From: Opitutia bacterium ISCC 52
GTDB taxonomy: Bacteria; Verrucomicrobiota; Verrucomicrobiia; Opitutales; UBA2995
Direction: 5' to 3'
Assembly (NCBI GenBank): GCA_014529675.2
Contig: CP076040.1
Location: forward strand, 744,001 to 808,000
Length of the DNA: 64,000 nucleotides
The first letter of the stretch is position 1. Each line of letters begins with the position of its first letter. Shown one piece after another: positions 17,950-27,204 of the stretch. The translations under genes were made by a program, and so were the position numbers. The notes under the pieces are model-generated. The model saw nothing but the letters and a program-made list of their open reading frames with translations, was not told the DNA's origin and made no database searches.

Positions 17950-19410
17950 CTAGTGTCCGGTCTGGACCTCCTTCAAATCAATCACGCTAGGAATGCGCTT
18001 CCCGTGAGGATCCAGGGTTGGGAAATCTAGAAGTCGCTCCAGTTCCCGAACGATGTTCTCTCCCAAAACGTGTTCTATTTCTTCAGCGTCATCGTGGACA
18101 TGATCAGGTTGGTAGTGAGCAGACTTGGTAAGATAGAGTTCCCATAGTCTGTGGTTTCTAACAATACGGCATGCGTTCTCCCAACCTGAAGGCGTGAAGT
18201 ATATCATTTGGTTTTGATTTAACGTGTCATCGTCGGATGACGCTAGAGTGGCATAGCGCTCTCTTATGAGCCGCTTCGCCTCTTTCTTTACTTCAGATAG
18301 CGGAAGGTTTCGTTGCTCTCCTAGCTGTTGAAGTGAAACCCCGTCTTCCTTGAAGTCTGCTTTTTCGCGAATCTGATAGACTGCTTTCAGGGTATTTTCG
18401 ATTTGAATACGATTGTTTCTATTTAACTGGCGGACCCAGCGAGGAACGATGCCGTATCGAGGCCCGAACAGTAAGGCTAGGCCGAAAAGCGTACTGGCAC
18501 TCACAATCATGAATGGGCCTGTCGGGAGGCTGTTTCCGAGGTAGGAGAAAAAGGCACCACCAATTCCAGCCATCATTCCAAATACACTCGCTAATATGAG
18601 CATCCGGTGCATGCGATCTGTTAAGAGGTAAGCCGTTGCTGCAGGTGTAATAAGCATGGCAGAAACTAATACAATCCCCACTGCTTGTAAGCCTACGACT
18701 ACGGAGAAAGCGAGTAGCAGCATCAATTGGTAGTGAAAGAACTTCGCTGGCATACCAATGGAACTGGCGAATGCATTATCGAAGCTGGTAACGAGAAACT
18801 CTTTGTAGAAAAGTGTAATGAGTAATAATGAAACTCCTGTGACCACAGCGATCATTACAAGATCGCTCTCACTCAATGCCGCTGCTTGTCCAAACATGAA
18901 CTTATCTAAACCTGCCTTGTTACCGTTAGGTAAGTGTTGGATCATCGTGTGGAGACAAATGCCTATGGCATAGAATCCTGATAGCACGATACCCATCGCG
19001 CTATCTTCTTTGATATGTGTGGTCGTATGTATCCCATGAACAACGACAGTCCCCAGTAGACCTGCTATAGTAGCTCCAATAAAGATGGACCATGGGTTTT
19101 TTGTCATAGTCCATAAGAAGCCCAACGCAACTCCTGGAAGGACAGCATGGCTAAGCGTATCACCCATCAACGATAGCTTTCGAACCACGATGAAACTTCC
19201 AAGAAGCCCGCAACAAGTGCCCAGCATCAGGGCTGCAAGCACGGCATAACGAACGGAGGGATCTTTAAAAGAAAAGAACCGAATGAATTGCTCTGAGAAA
19301 TTCGTTTCTGAAAGTTCTCCAATTTTGGCAGCACATGCGTCTGAAACCAGAAATAAACTGGCAAAGATGAGTAGCCCACTCAGCTTTGAAATCTGAGGGT
19401 GGATGCTCAT
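17950..19410 (-). CDS. Metal ABC permease fused to a DtxR/MntR-type repressor domain (YtgCR-like)
   Basis: 486 residues in two parts. Residues 1-330: ABC-3 permease with signal-like N-terminus, GDTLSHAVLPGVA loop and F-Y-K-E-F-L-V-T-S-F-D loop. Residues about 340-486: DtxR-family winged helix (LKAVYQI...LQQLGEQRNLPLSEVKKEAKRL) and metal-binding dimerisation domain with N-H-R-L-W-E-L-Y-L, A-E-E-I-E-H and DPHGKRIPS. The ligand string has Glu where DtxR has Cys, as in Mn-sensing MntR; the N-terminal D/E ligands of MntR appear as N and K. In Chlamydia trachomatis the same fusion is cleaved to release the repressor YtgR; cleavage here is inference. ATGA overlap with the ATPase gene. Confidence 0.93.
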   Translation of the reverse strand: MSIHPQISKLSGLLIFASLFLVSDACAAKIGELSETNFSEQFIRFFSFKDPSVRYAVLAALMLGTCCGLLGSFIVVRKLSLMGDTLSHAVLPGVALGFLWTMTKNPWSIFIGATIAGLLGTVVVHGIHTTTHIKEDSAMGIVLSGFYAIGICLHTMIQHLPNGNKAGLDKFMFGQAAALSESDLVMIAVVTGVSLLLITLFYKEFLVTSFDNAFASSIGMPAKFFHYQLMLLLAFSVVVGLQAVGIVLVSAMLITPAATAYLLTDRMHRMLILASVFGMMAGIGGAFFSYLGNSLPTGPFMIVSASTLFGLALLFGPRYGIVPRWVRQLNRNNRIQIENTLKAVYQIREKADFKEDGVSLQQLGEQRNLPLSEVKKEAKRLIRERYATLASSDDDTLNQNQMIYFTPSGWENACRIVRNHRLWELYLTKSAHYQPDHVHDDAEEIEHVLGENIVRELERLLDFPTLDPHGKRIPSVIDLKEVQTGH

Positions 19411-20195
19411 CTCTCCAAAGGCAATTCGTCGGATTGCTTTTGTCTCGAATTGGCGACTTCGGATAGAATTGTCAAACGACCTCCATACGTGGTTTGCAAC
19501 TTATCGTAGGTATAAACATCCTTGGTGGCCCCGAAATCGATTTTTCTCATATTGAGAAGCAGAAGCATATCAAAATACTCCTTGGCGGTGGTCAGATCAT
19601 GATGCACGACCATCAGGGTCTTTCCTCGCTCCCTTAATTCCATAAGGATGTTGATAATGGCAGATTCTGTAGCGGCATCCACACCAGCGAAGGGTTCGTC
19701 TAGGAAATAAAGATCACTCTCTTGAGCCAACGCGCGGGCCAGGAAGACGCGTTGTTGCTGTCCGCCTGACAAATTCGAAATTTGACGTTGGGCGTAAGGG
19801 GCCATGTTCACTTTTTCCAAGCAGGCCATGGCAATTTCTCTATCCTTTTTGCCGGGACGTCTCATGAGCCCCAGGTGCCCAAAACGGCCCATTAATACCA
19901 CATCCATTACATTCACAGGGAAATCCCAATCTACCGATTCACGTTGTGGAACGTAGCCCACACGTTTTGCGTTTTTTCGATAGGGCTTACCAAAAATTTT
20001 AACCCACCCACTACTGGAAGGGATCATTGCCATGATGGTTTTTATTAAGGTCGACTTTCCAGCACCATTGGGACCAACGATCCCAACAAGTTGGCCTGCC
20101 GGTACCTCAAGATCGATACCGTATAAAACAGGTTTCTTGTGATAGGCTACTGTGAGGTCATGGATTTCAAGGGGAAGTGGAATCTCGGGTGACAT
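19407..20195 (-). CDS. Metal ABC transporter ATP-binding protein (YtgB/ZnuC type)
   Basis: 262-residue ABC ATPase: Walker A GPNGAGKST near residue 40, Q-loop PQRESVDWDFP typical of Mn/Zn importers, signature LSGGQQQR, Walker B LYFLDEPFAGVD, and H-loop MVVHHDL. First gene of the downstream transcription unit: its own promoter and palindromic operator lie within 75 bases upstream. The next gene overlaps it by 4 bases. Confidence 0.95.
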   Translation of the reverse strand: MSPEIPLPLEIHDLTVAYHKKPVLYGIDLEVPAGQLVGIVGPNGAGKSTLIKTIMAMIPSSSGWVKIFGKPYRKNAKRVGYVPQRESVDWDFPVNVMDVVLMGRFGHLGLMRRPGKKDREIAMACLEKVNMAPYAQRQISNLSGGQQQRVFLARALAQESDLYFLDEPFAGVDAATESAIINILMELRERGKTLMVVHHDLTTAKEYFDMLLLLNMRKIDFGATKDVYTYDKLQTTYGGRLTILSEVANSRQKQSDELPLER

Positions 20196-20221
20196 AGCGA
20201 TTTCTATCGTTAAAAAGCGTG

Positions 20222-20268
20222 ATTTTGATTCGTCAAAATTAAAAAACGAGTATTTTCCTGATTTGCAA
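20222..20268 (-). promoter_or_regulatory. Promoter with 18-bp palindromic operator upstream of the ATPase-permease operon
   Basis: Perfect palindrome with arms ATTTTGA / TCAAAAT and 4-base centre at 20222-20239. On the minus strand a -10 like TTTAAT (20238-20243) overlaps its upstream edge by 2 bases, and a -35 like TTGCAA (20263-20268) is 19 bases away. A copy with the same arms and the same geometry precedes the binding-protein gene. Probable target of the fused MntR-like domain (inference). Confidence 0.72.
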
Positions 20269-20312
20269 GCCTTTGCTTGTTAAGGCATTTCTACTTATCT
20301 AGCGTTGAGAGC

Positions 20313-20774
20313 CTATTCAATATCCCCAATGGGGGCTTTAGGACGAGTAGTGATACTGCCATTCATTACGGGTCTACCTGTATTGGGGATCACCTGAATG
20401 GCACGATCGTCCCACAACTCGATCATAGCGAAATCCTTCTCGTTGGTGACCTCCAGGTCTGGCAATCCCTGTTTTTTCAACCAGGATTGTACCGGTGGAA
20501 TTCCATCGGCCTCACAGGCTCTGGCTGTGACGATTTTCACTCGGATTCCGCGGTCTACCCACATTTTTACTCGGTTGAGCATTTGTGGAATGGGCTTACC
20601 TATGTGGTGTTTGCTGATCCAAAGATCATGTTTTGCCAGGGTGCCATCCAGATCTACGCCAATCCAAGGTCCATCTTGAGGCATAGGGTGCTCCGCATTT
20701 TCCTCGAGTGGGAGCATATCGCCCTCGGCGCCATTTAATTCTTTGGCAAAGAAATTTTTGATCCGTTGAAGCAT
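20313..20774 (-). CDS. Small HAD-superfamily phosphatase-like protein
   Basis: 153 residues. The HAD motif I G-V-D-L-D-G-T-L-A (about residues 38-46) is followed by a motif II-like I-V-T-A-R and motif IV-like ELWDDRAIQV. There is no large cap domain, so it resembles small nucleotidases or polynucleotide-kinase 3'-phosphatase-like proteins; substrate unknown. It sits between the binding-protein gene and the ATPase gene of the metal importer on the same strand, but a terminator upstream and a separate operator downstream isolate it from both. Confidence 0.78.
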   Translation of the reverse strand: MLQRIKNFFAKELNGAEGDMLPLEENAEHPMPQDGPWIGVDLDGTLAKHDLWISKHHIGKPIPQMLNRVKMWVDRGIRVKIVTARACEADGIPPVQSWLKKQGLPDLEVTNEKDFAMIELWDDRAIQVIPNTGRPVMNGSITTRPKAPIGDIE

Positions 20775-20845
20775 GAGTTAGCAAGTGGAGGCGAGAAGCC
20801 TTCTATTCAAATCAGCATGGTTAATGAGGAGGGAGTGTCACCACG

Positions 20846-20866
20846 AAAAACCCTATTTGGGTTTTT
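20846..20866 (-). terminator. Terminator after the metal-binding protein gene
   Basis: AAAAACCC / GGGTTTTT perfect 8-bp stem with 5-nt loop. The T-tract forms on either strand; it lies 39 bases past the stop of the solute-binding protein gene. Confidence 0.72.
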
Positions 20867-20904
20867 AGCATAATAATAAAAACTGAAATGGTAGATTCTT
20901 AGTT

Positions 20905-21807
20905 CTACTTCAGTGCCTCGACAATACGATAGACATTATGTTTCAACATTCCTTCGTATGTTCCCAAATCGTAAGTGTCACCTTGACGTGTCTCTGATTC
21001 TCCAGGAACTCCCATCGCATCGGAGAAAAGTTCACCGCCGATACCTATTCCAGCATCTTTACTAATACGCTCAATGGCTGCTGGAGAAACGGATGATTCT
21101 ACAAAGATGGCCCGAACTCCATTGTCTTTTATGAAATCCACCATTTTGGCGATATCGGCAAGTCCTGCTTCGGTGACAGTCGAGATTCCCTGTACGCCCA
21201 CCACTTTAAAGCCGTAGGCCCGGCCAAAATAGTTAAAGGCATCATGGCTAGTAATTAAAATACGGTGTTTGGGTTCGATTTGTCCAATGGAAGACTTAGC
21301 CCAGTCGTGAAGCGCTTCGTACTCAGCCATTACTCGAGTTCCTTGCTCCTTGTAAAAGGATGCATTCGAGGGATCGGATACACTTAGACCTTCAACGACG
21401 ACACCCACTGCTTCCATCCATAGAGTCGGGTCAAACCATATATGCGGATCGTAGTGACCGGCGAATTCAGGTGGTTCCAATAATCGACCTTCTTCAATTT
21501 CCTCTGTGACTGCGTAAACTTTTTTCCCCTTTCGAGCTAGTTTGACGAGAACGTCGCCAATACGGCCTTCCAAGTAGAGTCCGTTATAGAAAACAAGTTC
21601 GCACTTTTGCAGACTGCGGACGTCTCCAGCGGTTGCTTTGTAAAGATGAGGATCAACCCCTGGCCCCATCAATCCTGTTACCTCGATTCTTTCACCGCCT
21701 ACCTCTTGGACCAGATCGGTTATCATGGTGGTAGTGGTCACCACCTTTAATTTTGCTGAAACAGAAATCGTAGCAATTAAGCTAATTAGAGTAATGAAAG
21801 TTTTCAT
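20905..21807 (-). CDS. Metal ABC transporter solute-binding protein (YtgA/TroA type)
   Basis: 300-residue periplasmic cluster-A-I binding protein. Signal peptide MKTFITLISLIATISVSA; then V-V-T-T-T-T-M-I-T-D-L at the mature N-terminus, GVDPHLYKAT (first His ligand, about residue 56), DPHIWFD (second His), L-I-T-S-H-D-A-F-N-Y-F (third His) and an acidic ligand near E-S-S-V-S. The mix of ligands fits Mn, Fe or Zn import. Its start codon is embedded in the edge of the 18-bp operator. Confidence 0.94.
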   Translation of the reverse strand: MKTFITLISLIATISVSAKLKVVTTTTMITDLVQEVGGERIEVTGLMGPGVDPHLYKATAGDVRSLQKCELVFYNGLYLEGRIGDVLVKLARKGKKVYAVTEEIEEGRLLEPPEFAGHYDPHIWFDPTLWMEAVGVVVEGLSVSDPSNASFYKEQGTRVMAEYEALHDWAKSSIGQIEPKHRILITSHDAFNYFGRAYGFKVVGVQGISTVTEAGLADIAKMVDFIKDNGVRAIFVESSVSPAAIERISKDAGIGIGGELFSDAMGVPGESETRQGDTYDLGTYEGMLKHNVYRIVEALK

Positions 21808-21852
21808 TTTGATTAATCAAAATATTAAGCAATGGTATTCTTCCCTGGTCAA
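21806..21852 (-). promoter_or_regulatory. Promoter and palindromic operator overlapping the start codon of the metal-binding protein gene
   Basis: Palindrome at 21806-21823 with the same ATTTTGA / TCAAAAT arms as the site at 20222. A -10 like TAATAT (21822-21827) overlaps it by 2 bases, and a -35 like TTGACC (21847-21852) is 19 bases away, an identical arrangement. The last two operator bases are the A and T of the ATG, so the predicted 5' leader would be only about 8 bases. Confidence 0.75.
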
Positions 21853-21892
21853 ACGTATAATGAGGATCCCCGTTTTACGCCAGGAAGGTGGA

Positions 21893-23701
21893 CTAGAGTC
21901 CGCTTCCTTTTTCCAACTTCACTTGTTGGTCGGGTGTAAGAATGATATCTTCCACGGTCTTACCCGATGGAATCATGGGTAATACGTGCTCATCGTATGG
22001 GACAATGATATCAAGAAGGTAGGGTCCGTCATGATCCAGCATCTCTTGAATGGCGTCTTTGAGATCTTCCTTTTTGTAAACTCTGCGAGCATTAACCTCA
22101 AAGCCTTCAGCAATCTTTACATAATCGGGATAGATCGCATCCATATTCTCAGGACTACCAATGTTATCCGGATCACCTAGAATAGTTTGTGCGCGGGTGC
22201 CTTCGTAGAAGCGATCTTCCCATTGAACCACCATGCCTAAATGTTGGTTATTCAGGATCACGGCTTTGGCGTTAATGCCGTCCACTTTGGCTGTGGCAAG
22301 CTCTTGGACATTCATCAGGAATGAGCCATCACCATCGATGTCGATCACTTCCCGGTCTGGGCAAGCGACTTTCGCTCCCAATGCGGCGGGGTAGCCAAAG
22401 CCCATCGTACCAAGCCCTAGCGAGCTTAAAAAACTTCGCGCGTGTTTGAAATTATAATGCTGAGGAGCCCACATCTGGTGTTGTCCCACACCTGTGGTGA
22501 TGATGGCCTCACCGTCCGTCAATTCGTAGAGAACTTTGACTGCCTCTTGGGGGAGAATATGGGGACTATCTTCGTAGGAGAAAGGAAACTCTTCTTTCCA
22601 GGCTGCGACTTGCTTGTGCCAAGCAGTAAGATCTGGTGCCTGAAAGTTTCGTTCCTCCATCAGTTCCACCATACGGCTGAGTGCATATTTGATGTCCGAC
22701 TGAATGGGATACTGAACGACCTTGTTTTTGTGGTGTTCGGAGCGATCAATGTCGATATGAACAATTTGGGCTTTTTCAGCAAACTTGCGAACGTTGCCTG
22801 TAACACGATCGTCGAATCGTGCTCCAAAGGCTAGAAGTACATCCGAATCGGCAACCGCATAATTACCCGTAGCCGTTCCGTGCATACCCAGCCATTTCAT
22901 GGAAAGTGAGTCTGTTTCAGGAAATGCACCCACCCCCATAAGAGTAGTGGTTACGGGAACGCCTGTCTTCCTAACAAAATCCTGAAGGTCTCCAGCTGCA
23001 TTTGAAGAAATGACACCTCCGCCAACGTAGAGCACCGGTTGACGAGACTCAGCAATCAAATCGATCACCTCTATGAGTTCCTCATCGGTGGCCCGCTTTA
23101 TGGGTTTGTAGCCTGGTAGCTCAATGGTTTCTGGAAACTCCGGTGCGGCAAATGTTTGTTGAACATCTTTTGGGATATCGATGAGAACCGGACCGGGTCT
23201 GCCAGTGGTTGCAATGTGAAATGCCTCTTTTACGACCTTGGGAATGTCCATGGGATCGAGTACCAGGTAACTGTGCTTTACGGCAGACAGGGTCATTCCA
23301 TAGATATCAGTTTCCTGGAAAGCGCTTTTTCCTATCAAATGCTGTGGAACTTGACCGGTAATGGCGATCAAGGGAACACTGTCCATGTAGCAGTCTGCAA
23401 TACAGGTAACAAGGTTGGTCGCACCAGGACCACTGGTTGCCATGCAAACTCCGGCTTTTCCGGTAGCTCGTGCATAGCCAGCAGCCATAAATCCTCCGCC
23501 TTGCTCGAATCGAGGAAGGATGGTCTGCACTTCGGATTTTCTCTTAACGAGGGACTGATGCATCTCCATCGATGCACCGCCGGGATAGGCAAACACATGC
23601 TCCACGCCTTCACGGATAAGAGCTTCGACCACTAGGTCAGCTCCAATTAAGGAACGCGTTTTCTCGGAAGTTGTGGATGGGTTCTTTGTTTCGGTACTCA
23701 T
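21893..23701 (-). CDS. ilvB: Acetolactate synthase, catalytic subunit
   Basis: 602-residue ThDP enzyme of branched-chain amino acid synthesis; condenses pyruvate to acetolactate. The N-terminal [16 protein letters not shown] carries the catalytic glutamate region; the Mg/ThDP motif [10 protein letters not shown] is near residue 465. Full length for the biosynthetic type. No ilvN regulatory-subunit gene follows: the next gene downstream is the metal-binding protein, 86 bases away and with its own promoter. Confidence 0.95.
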   Translation of the reverse strand: MSTETKNPSTTSEKTRSLIGADLVVEALIREGVEHVFAYPGGASMEMHQSLVKRKSEVQTILPRFEQGGGFMAAGYARATGKAGVCMATSGPGATNLVTCIADCYMDSVPLIAITGQVPQHLIGKSAFQETDIYGMTLSAVKHSYLVLDPMDIPKVVKEAFHIATTGRPGPVLIDIPKDVQQTFAAPEFPETIELPGYKPIKRATDEELIEVIDLIAESRQPVLYVGGGVISSNAAGDLQDFVRKTGVPVTTTLMGVGAFPETDSLSMKWLGMHGTATGNYAVADSDVLLAFGARFDDRVTGNVRKFAEKAQIVHIDIDRSEHHKNKVVQYPIQSDIKYALSRMVELMEERNFQAPDLTAWHKQVAAWKEEFPFSYEDSPHILPQEAVKVLYELTDGEAIITTGVGQHQMWAPQHYNFKHARSFLSSLGLGTMGFGYPAALGAKVACPDREVIDIDGDGSFLMNVQELATAKVDGINAKAVILNNQHLGMVVQWEDRFYEGTRAQTILGDPDNIGSPENMDAIYPDYVKIAEGFEVNARRVYKKEDLKDAIQEMLDHDGPYLLDIIVPYDEHVLPMIPSGKTVEDIILTPDQQVKLEKGSGL

Positions 23702-23891
23702 GGTATTAAGCGTAAGTTAGCCCCGTTTAGGAAAAAAATTCCAGATGAAACTAGGGTTACTAGGCATCCGTGCAACCCAATAGCGTTGAACTTCACAAAT
23801 ATCTCGTCGGGCCATTGGTCCGGGGTTTTCACCGGAATTTCGATCAAATTCCTTTTCTTATGCTGAAAGAAACACCTAAGATCAGGCGCAT

Positions 23892-24671
23892 ATGATCAAA
23901 ATCCTTGTACTTGGGGACATTGTTGGGCGCCCCGGCCGAAATCTCCTCCTTCAGCGCCTACCCGAGATGCGGAAAGATCTGGGGATTGATTTGGTGATCG
24001 CCAACGGCGAAAATGCGGCTGCGGGGGCAGGTATTACCGGAAAGATAGTTGGGCATTTGTGCGAAGGGGGTGTAGATGGGCTGACTCTTGGAGATCATAC
24101 TTGGGATCAGAAGATTTTTTTGGGTGAGATTGATAACTTGGAAACGATTTGCCGTCCGGCTAATTTTCCGGATGGAGTTCCCGGAAGGGATCGACTCATC
24201 TTAGAGGCAGGATCCAAGCGCATGGGTGTATTCACAGTCTTGGGACGCAATTTCATGGGTCCCAAGGTGGATTGCCCTTTTCGAACAGCTGATCGATTGC
24301 TCAAAGAGCTGGAGTCGGATACTGATTTGGTCTTGGTAGAGATTCATGCCGAGGCGACCTCTGAAAAAATTGCCCTGGGTTGGCATTTGGATGGAAGAGC
24401 TGCGATGGTCTTTGGAACTCACACCCACGTGCCCACCGCGGATGCCGAAGTGCTTCCGGGCGGCACAGCCTATATTTCTGATCTTGGTATGTCAGGCCCT
24501 TACCGCGGAGTCATTGGTCGAGATATCGATTCAGTGATCGGGCGCCTCTTGGATGGGATCCCTCGTCGCTTTCCAGTGGCTGAGGAGGATGTTCGTTTGT
24601 CAGGTGTTTTATTAGAGTGGGACGAAACATCCGGGAGAGCTGTTTCAGTTGAACACTCCTTCTGGCGCTAG
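23892..24671 (+). CDS. YmdB-type metallophosphoesterase (TIGR00282)
   Basis: 259 residues. N-terminal LVLGDIVGRPGRN, then I-A-N-G-E-N-A-A-A-G-A-G-I, LGDHTWDQK, a histidine in VEIHAEATSEK, and GTHTHVPTAD. These are the di-iron ligands of the YmdB/DR1281 family, which hydrolyses cyclic nucleotides such as 2',3'-cAMP in Bacillus. Role in this organism unknown. Single plus-strand gene between ilvB and accA. Confidence 0.9.
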   Translation: MIKILVLGDIVGRPGRNLLLQRLPEMRKDLGIDLVIANGENAAAGAGITGKIVGHLCEGGVDGLTLGDHTWDQKIFLGEIDNLETICRPANFPDGVPGRDRLILEAGSKRMGVFTVLGRNFMGPKVDCPFRTADRLLKELESDTDLVLVEIHAEATSEKIALGWHLDGRAAMVFGTHTHVPTADAEVLPGGTAYISDLGMSGPYRGVIGRDIDSVIGRLLDGIPRRFPVAEEDVRLSGVLLEWDETSGRAVSVEHSFWR

Positions 24672-24868
24672 TAACAGTTGAATTGGCACACAAAAAAACG
24701 CTACTAGTATAAGTATTGGTCTTTTCATAATGTGCATATGGTTACGGGGAACATGCAAACGAAAGATTTACAGAACTTCAACGATCGAGCAGATTATTGG
24801 CACTTTCGATGCCATTTTCAGGAATCCCCCGGTCTCCGTTTCGGGTTTTTACTTAATATGGCTAGCTG

Positions 24869-25864
24869 CTAGCCGATATTGGAAGAACTCTCGAAATTCT
24901 CAGATTCCAAAAAGATACCGATATTGCGGTATTTTTGATACCGCTTATCCAGCATAGCGTTCGTTTCCATGCCCGTTAGGTCCTGAAGATGTTTGAGAAG
25001 CATATCTTTGAGGCTTTCTGCGCTCTTGTCCGGATCGCGGTGTGTACCTCCGAGAGGCTCTTCGATAACTTCGTCAGCCACACCAAATTTGATCAATTCT
25101 TGCGCATCCAGCTTCATGGCTTCGGCTGCCTTTTGAGCATGAGCCCGATCTTTCCAGAGAATGGCTGCGCAACCTTCTGGCGAAATAGTCGCATAGTAGG
25201 AATTCTCAAATACCAGAACTCGATCTGCGACCCCAATTCCCAAGGCTCCACCTGAACCTCCTTCGCCTAATACAGCCGCAATAATAGGCACCTCGAGCTG
25301 GCTCATCTGGCGAATATTCACTGCGATGGCTTCGGCTACATGTCGCTCCTCGGAACCAATTCCGGGAGCAGCTCCTGCAGTATCAATCAGGCAAATGATG
25401 GGAATTCGAAATTTTTCCGCCATTTCCATACACCGTAGTGCTTTACGATAGCCTTCAGGATGAGGCATTCCAAAATTTCGTAGGATCTTGTGTTTGGTTT
25501 TACGTCCCTTTTGTTGGGCAATGATCATCACAGGGCGGCCTTCCAGGCGGCCTGCACCACAAATCATAGCAGGATCATCCTTAAAACGACGATCTCCGTG
25601 AAGTTCCTGAAAGTCTTCAACGAACGCACGAATGTAGTCTAATGCATATAAACGCTTGGGGTGGCGTGCAATTTGAACTTTTTGCCACGGAGTCAGGTTT
25701 TGGTAGACCGTACGCTTGGTGCGTTCGATTTTTTGGACGATGGAGTCGATCTCGCTTTGTACATCCACCTTGTTCTCCCGAGAAACGGTTTCTAAAGCGC
25801 GTAGCTGTTTCTCCAGATCTCTGAGGGGTTTTTCAAAGTCTAGGATGAATTCAAATTGTTCCAT
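24869..25864 (-). CDS. accA: Acetyl-CoA carboxylase carboxyltransferase subunit alpha
   Basis: 331 residues, typical length. Starts with the coiled N-terminus (LDFEKPLRDLEKQLRAL) and continues with LHGDRRFKDDPAMICG, the oxyanion region GEGGSGGALGIGVADR and SPEGCAAILWKD. First committed step of fatty acid synthesis with AccD, which is not in the window. The stop codon lies inside a short palindrome. Confidence 0.96.
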   Translation of the reverse strand: MEQFEFILDFEKPLRDLEKQLRALETVSRENKVDVQSEIDSIVQKIERTKRTVYQNLTPWQKVQIARHPKRLYALDYIRAFVEDFQELHGDRRFKDDPAMICGAGRLEGRPVMIIAQQKGRKTKHKILRNFGMPHPEGYRKALRCMEMAEKFRIPIICLIDTAGAAPGIGSEERHVAEAIAVNIRQMSQLEVPIIAAVLGEGGSGGALGIGVADRVLVFENSYYATISPEGCAAILWKDRAHAQKAAEAMKLDAQELIKFGVADEVIEEPLGGTHRDPDKSAESLKDMLLKHLQDLTGMETNAMLDKRYQKYRNIGIFLESENFESSSNIG

Positions 25865-26015
25865 ATCGGGCGGAATTGTTAAAAGTAGCAGAAGTCTGTC
25901 AACGACTGATGTGCGCTGTCAATTTACAGGTTACGAGAGTTTTCCTTGTTCAATTGGACGTGAAATTACCTTTTTAGTTCAATTTTATCGTTCAAATCGT
26001 TTTAGAAAATGGAGA

Positions 26016-26366
26016 TCAGTTTTCAGCCGGATCGTTCTTCAATTCCTCTTTCCAACTGATCATTCTCACTTGGGCTGCGAAGTGTTCGGCCTTTTCTTTG
26101 TCACCAAATTCCACCCAAATTCTTGATAAAGTGGTGTTTATGTGAAGCTCATCATTGTTGAGGGCATGGGCTTTTTCCGCGGATTCGAGCGCTTTTTCCA
26201 AACTCCGTTCACTTAGATATACTTCAGCCAGTGCCAACCAGGCATCGAAGCAATCAGGATCCTGGTCTGCGGCCTTTCCTAGCTTTTCTTTTGCGTCGTC
26301 GAGGTCACCTAAAGTGAAGTCAAGTGTCCCTTCTTCGACCAAATCTCTAATCGATAATTCTCCCAT
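26016..26366 (-). CDS. TPR-repeat protein
   Basis: 116 residues with two to three tetratricopeptide repeats (G-D-L-D-D-A-K-E-K-L, then A-W-L-A-L-A-E-V-Y, then A-L-E-S-A-E-K-A). No signal peptide, so cytoplasmic; TPRs mediate protein-protein contacts. It follows the anti-sigma gene on the same strand (51-base gap). Partner unknown. Confidence 0.8.
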   Translation of the reverse strand: MGELSIRDLVEEGTLDFTLGDLDDAKEKLGKAADQDPDCFDAWLALAEVYLSERSLEKALESAEKAHALNNDELHINTTLSRIWVEFGDKEKAEHFAAQVRMISWKEELKNDPAEN

Positions 26367-26417
26367 ATGAAGTCAGTCAATCAGTTGTGAAGCCTGGGGC
26401 AAGATCCTACCGCTTCA

Positions 26418-27176
26418 CTAAAAAGAAACAAACTGACTCAGTTCTTTTGGCTCGGTTGACATCAGAAGGTAGTGCCGATCATTTTTAGTCCAATAGGCCG
26501 TCGTTGAATAAGGATTTTGGTCCAATACCGGCTTTTTCCTCTCAGGCATATCCGGGAAATCCTCAGAATTGATCACAAATAAATGGGATTTGCTGTTCTT
26601 CCCAAAACAAACGACTCCGACCGGCTTTGCATTGTATTTCAATGTCATGCAGCCTACCGGTGGCATTTCGTTCAACTTACCTGGCAACTGGGTGGGGGCA
26701 GGTGTATCGTGCTCGTTTAGATAGCTTACCAAGGTGGCCCATTCCCGAGACTTGGCGTTGAAGCCATTTGCGTTTTTGAGAGCATTATTTGCGAAGGACT
26801 GGAAGTTTTCCACGGTCATCGCTGTCTCTTCATAACTTGTTTGTTGTCCAATCGGAGCCAATACCAGGCTCAGAACCAACAGTATGGAGGCCGCCGCTCC
26901 TAATATAGAAAACTGTTTCCACCAGGGGAATTCCACTACCTTTCCTGGCTTCTCAATCACCTGAGCCAGGATCTGAGACTCAAGTTCGGGTGGGATGTCG
27001 ATATTCGATAGAGTCGCAGAAAAGGCATCATCAAAGGCTCTCTCTTCCTCAAACCAAGATTGGAGCTCTGCACTTTCCTCCAGCAGTTGTAATGCTTCCT
27101 TCAGGCCTGGGACGTCTGTGGCATCCATATCTGGCCGATAAGTCTGAAGTATGAATTTAGCTTCTTCTATAGTCAT
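26418..27176 (-). CDS. Putative anti-sigma factor, single-pass membrane protein
   Basis: 252 residues: acidic helical N-terminal domain of about 85 residues, one membrane segment (about residues 90-110, SILGAAASILLVLSLVLAP), and a periplasmic C-terminal domain. This is the layout of membrane anti-sigma factors, and it lies directly after the ECF sigma gene (28-base gap). No zinc-binding H-x3-C-x2-C motif is visible, so it is not a ZAS-type anti-sigma factor. Confidence 0.75.
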   Translation of the reverse strand: MTIEEAKFILQTYRPDMDATDVPGLKEALQLLEESAELQSWFEEERAFDDAFSATLSNIDIPPELESQILAQVIEKPGKVVEFPWWKQFSILGAAASILLVLSLVLAPIGQQTSYEETAMTVENFQSFANNALKNANGFNAKSREWATLVSYLNEHDTPAPTQLPGKLNEMPPVGCMTLKYNAKPVGVVCFGKNSKSHLFVINSEDFPDMPERKKPVLDQNPYSTTAYWTKNDRHYLLMSTEPKELSQFVSF

Positions 27177-27204
27177 GTTGTCAACGTGGTCGGGGAGGGG
27201 GCGA

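Noticed and set aside
24827-24850. CCCG...CGGG followed by five T after the YmdB-like gene
   Set aside because: Only a 4-bp stem with a long loop; too weak to call a terminator.
24860-24874. Palindrome GGCTAGC-T-GCTAGCC at the accA stop
   Set aside because: Centre of one base cannot form a hairpin loop without losing pairs and there is no T-tract; not called as a terminator.
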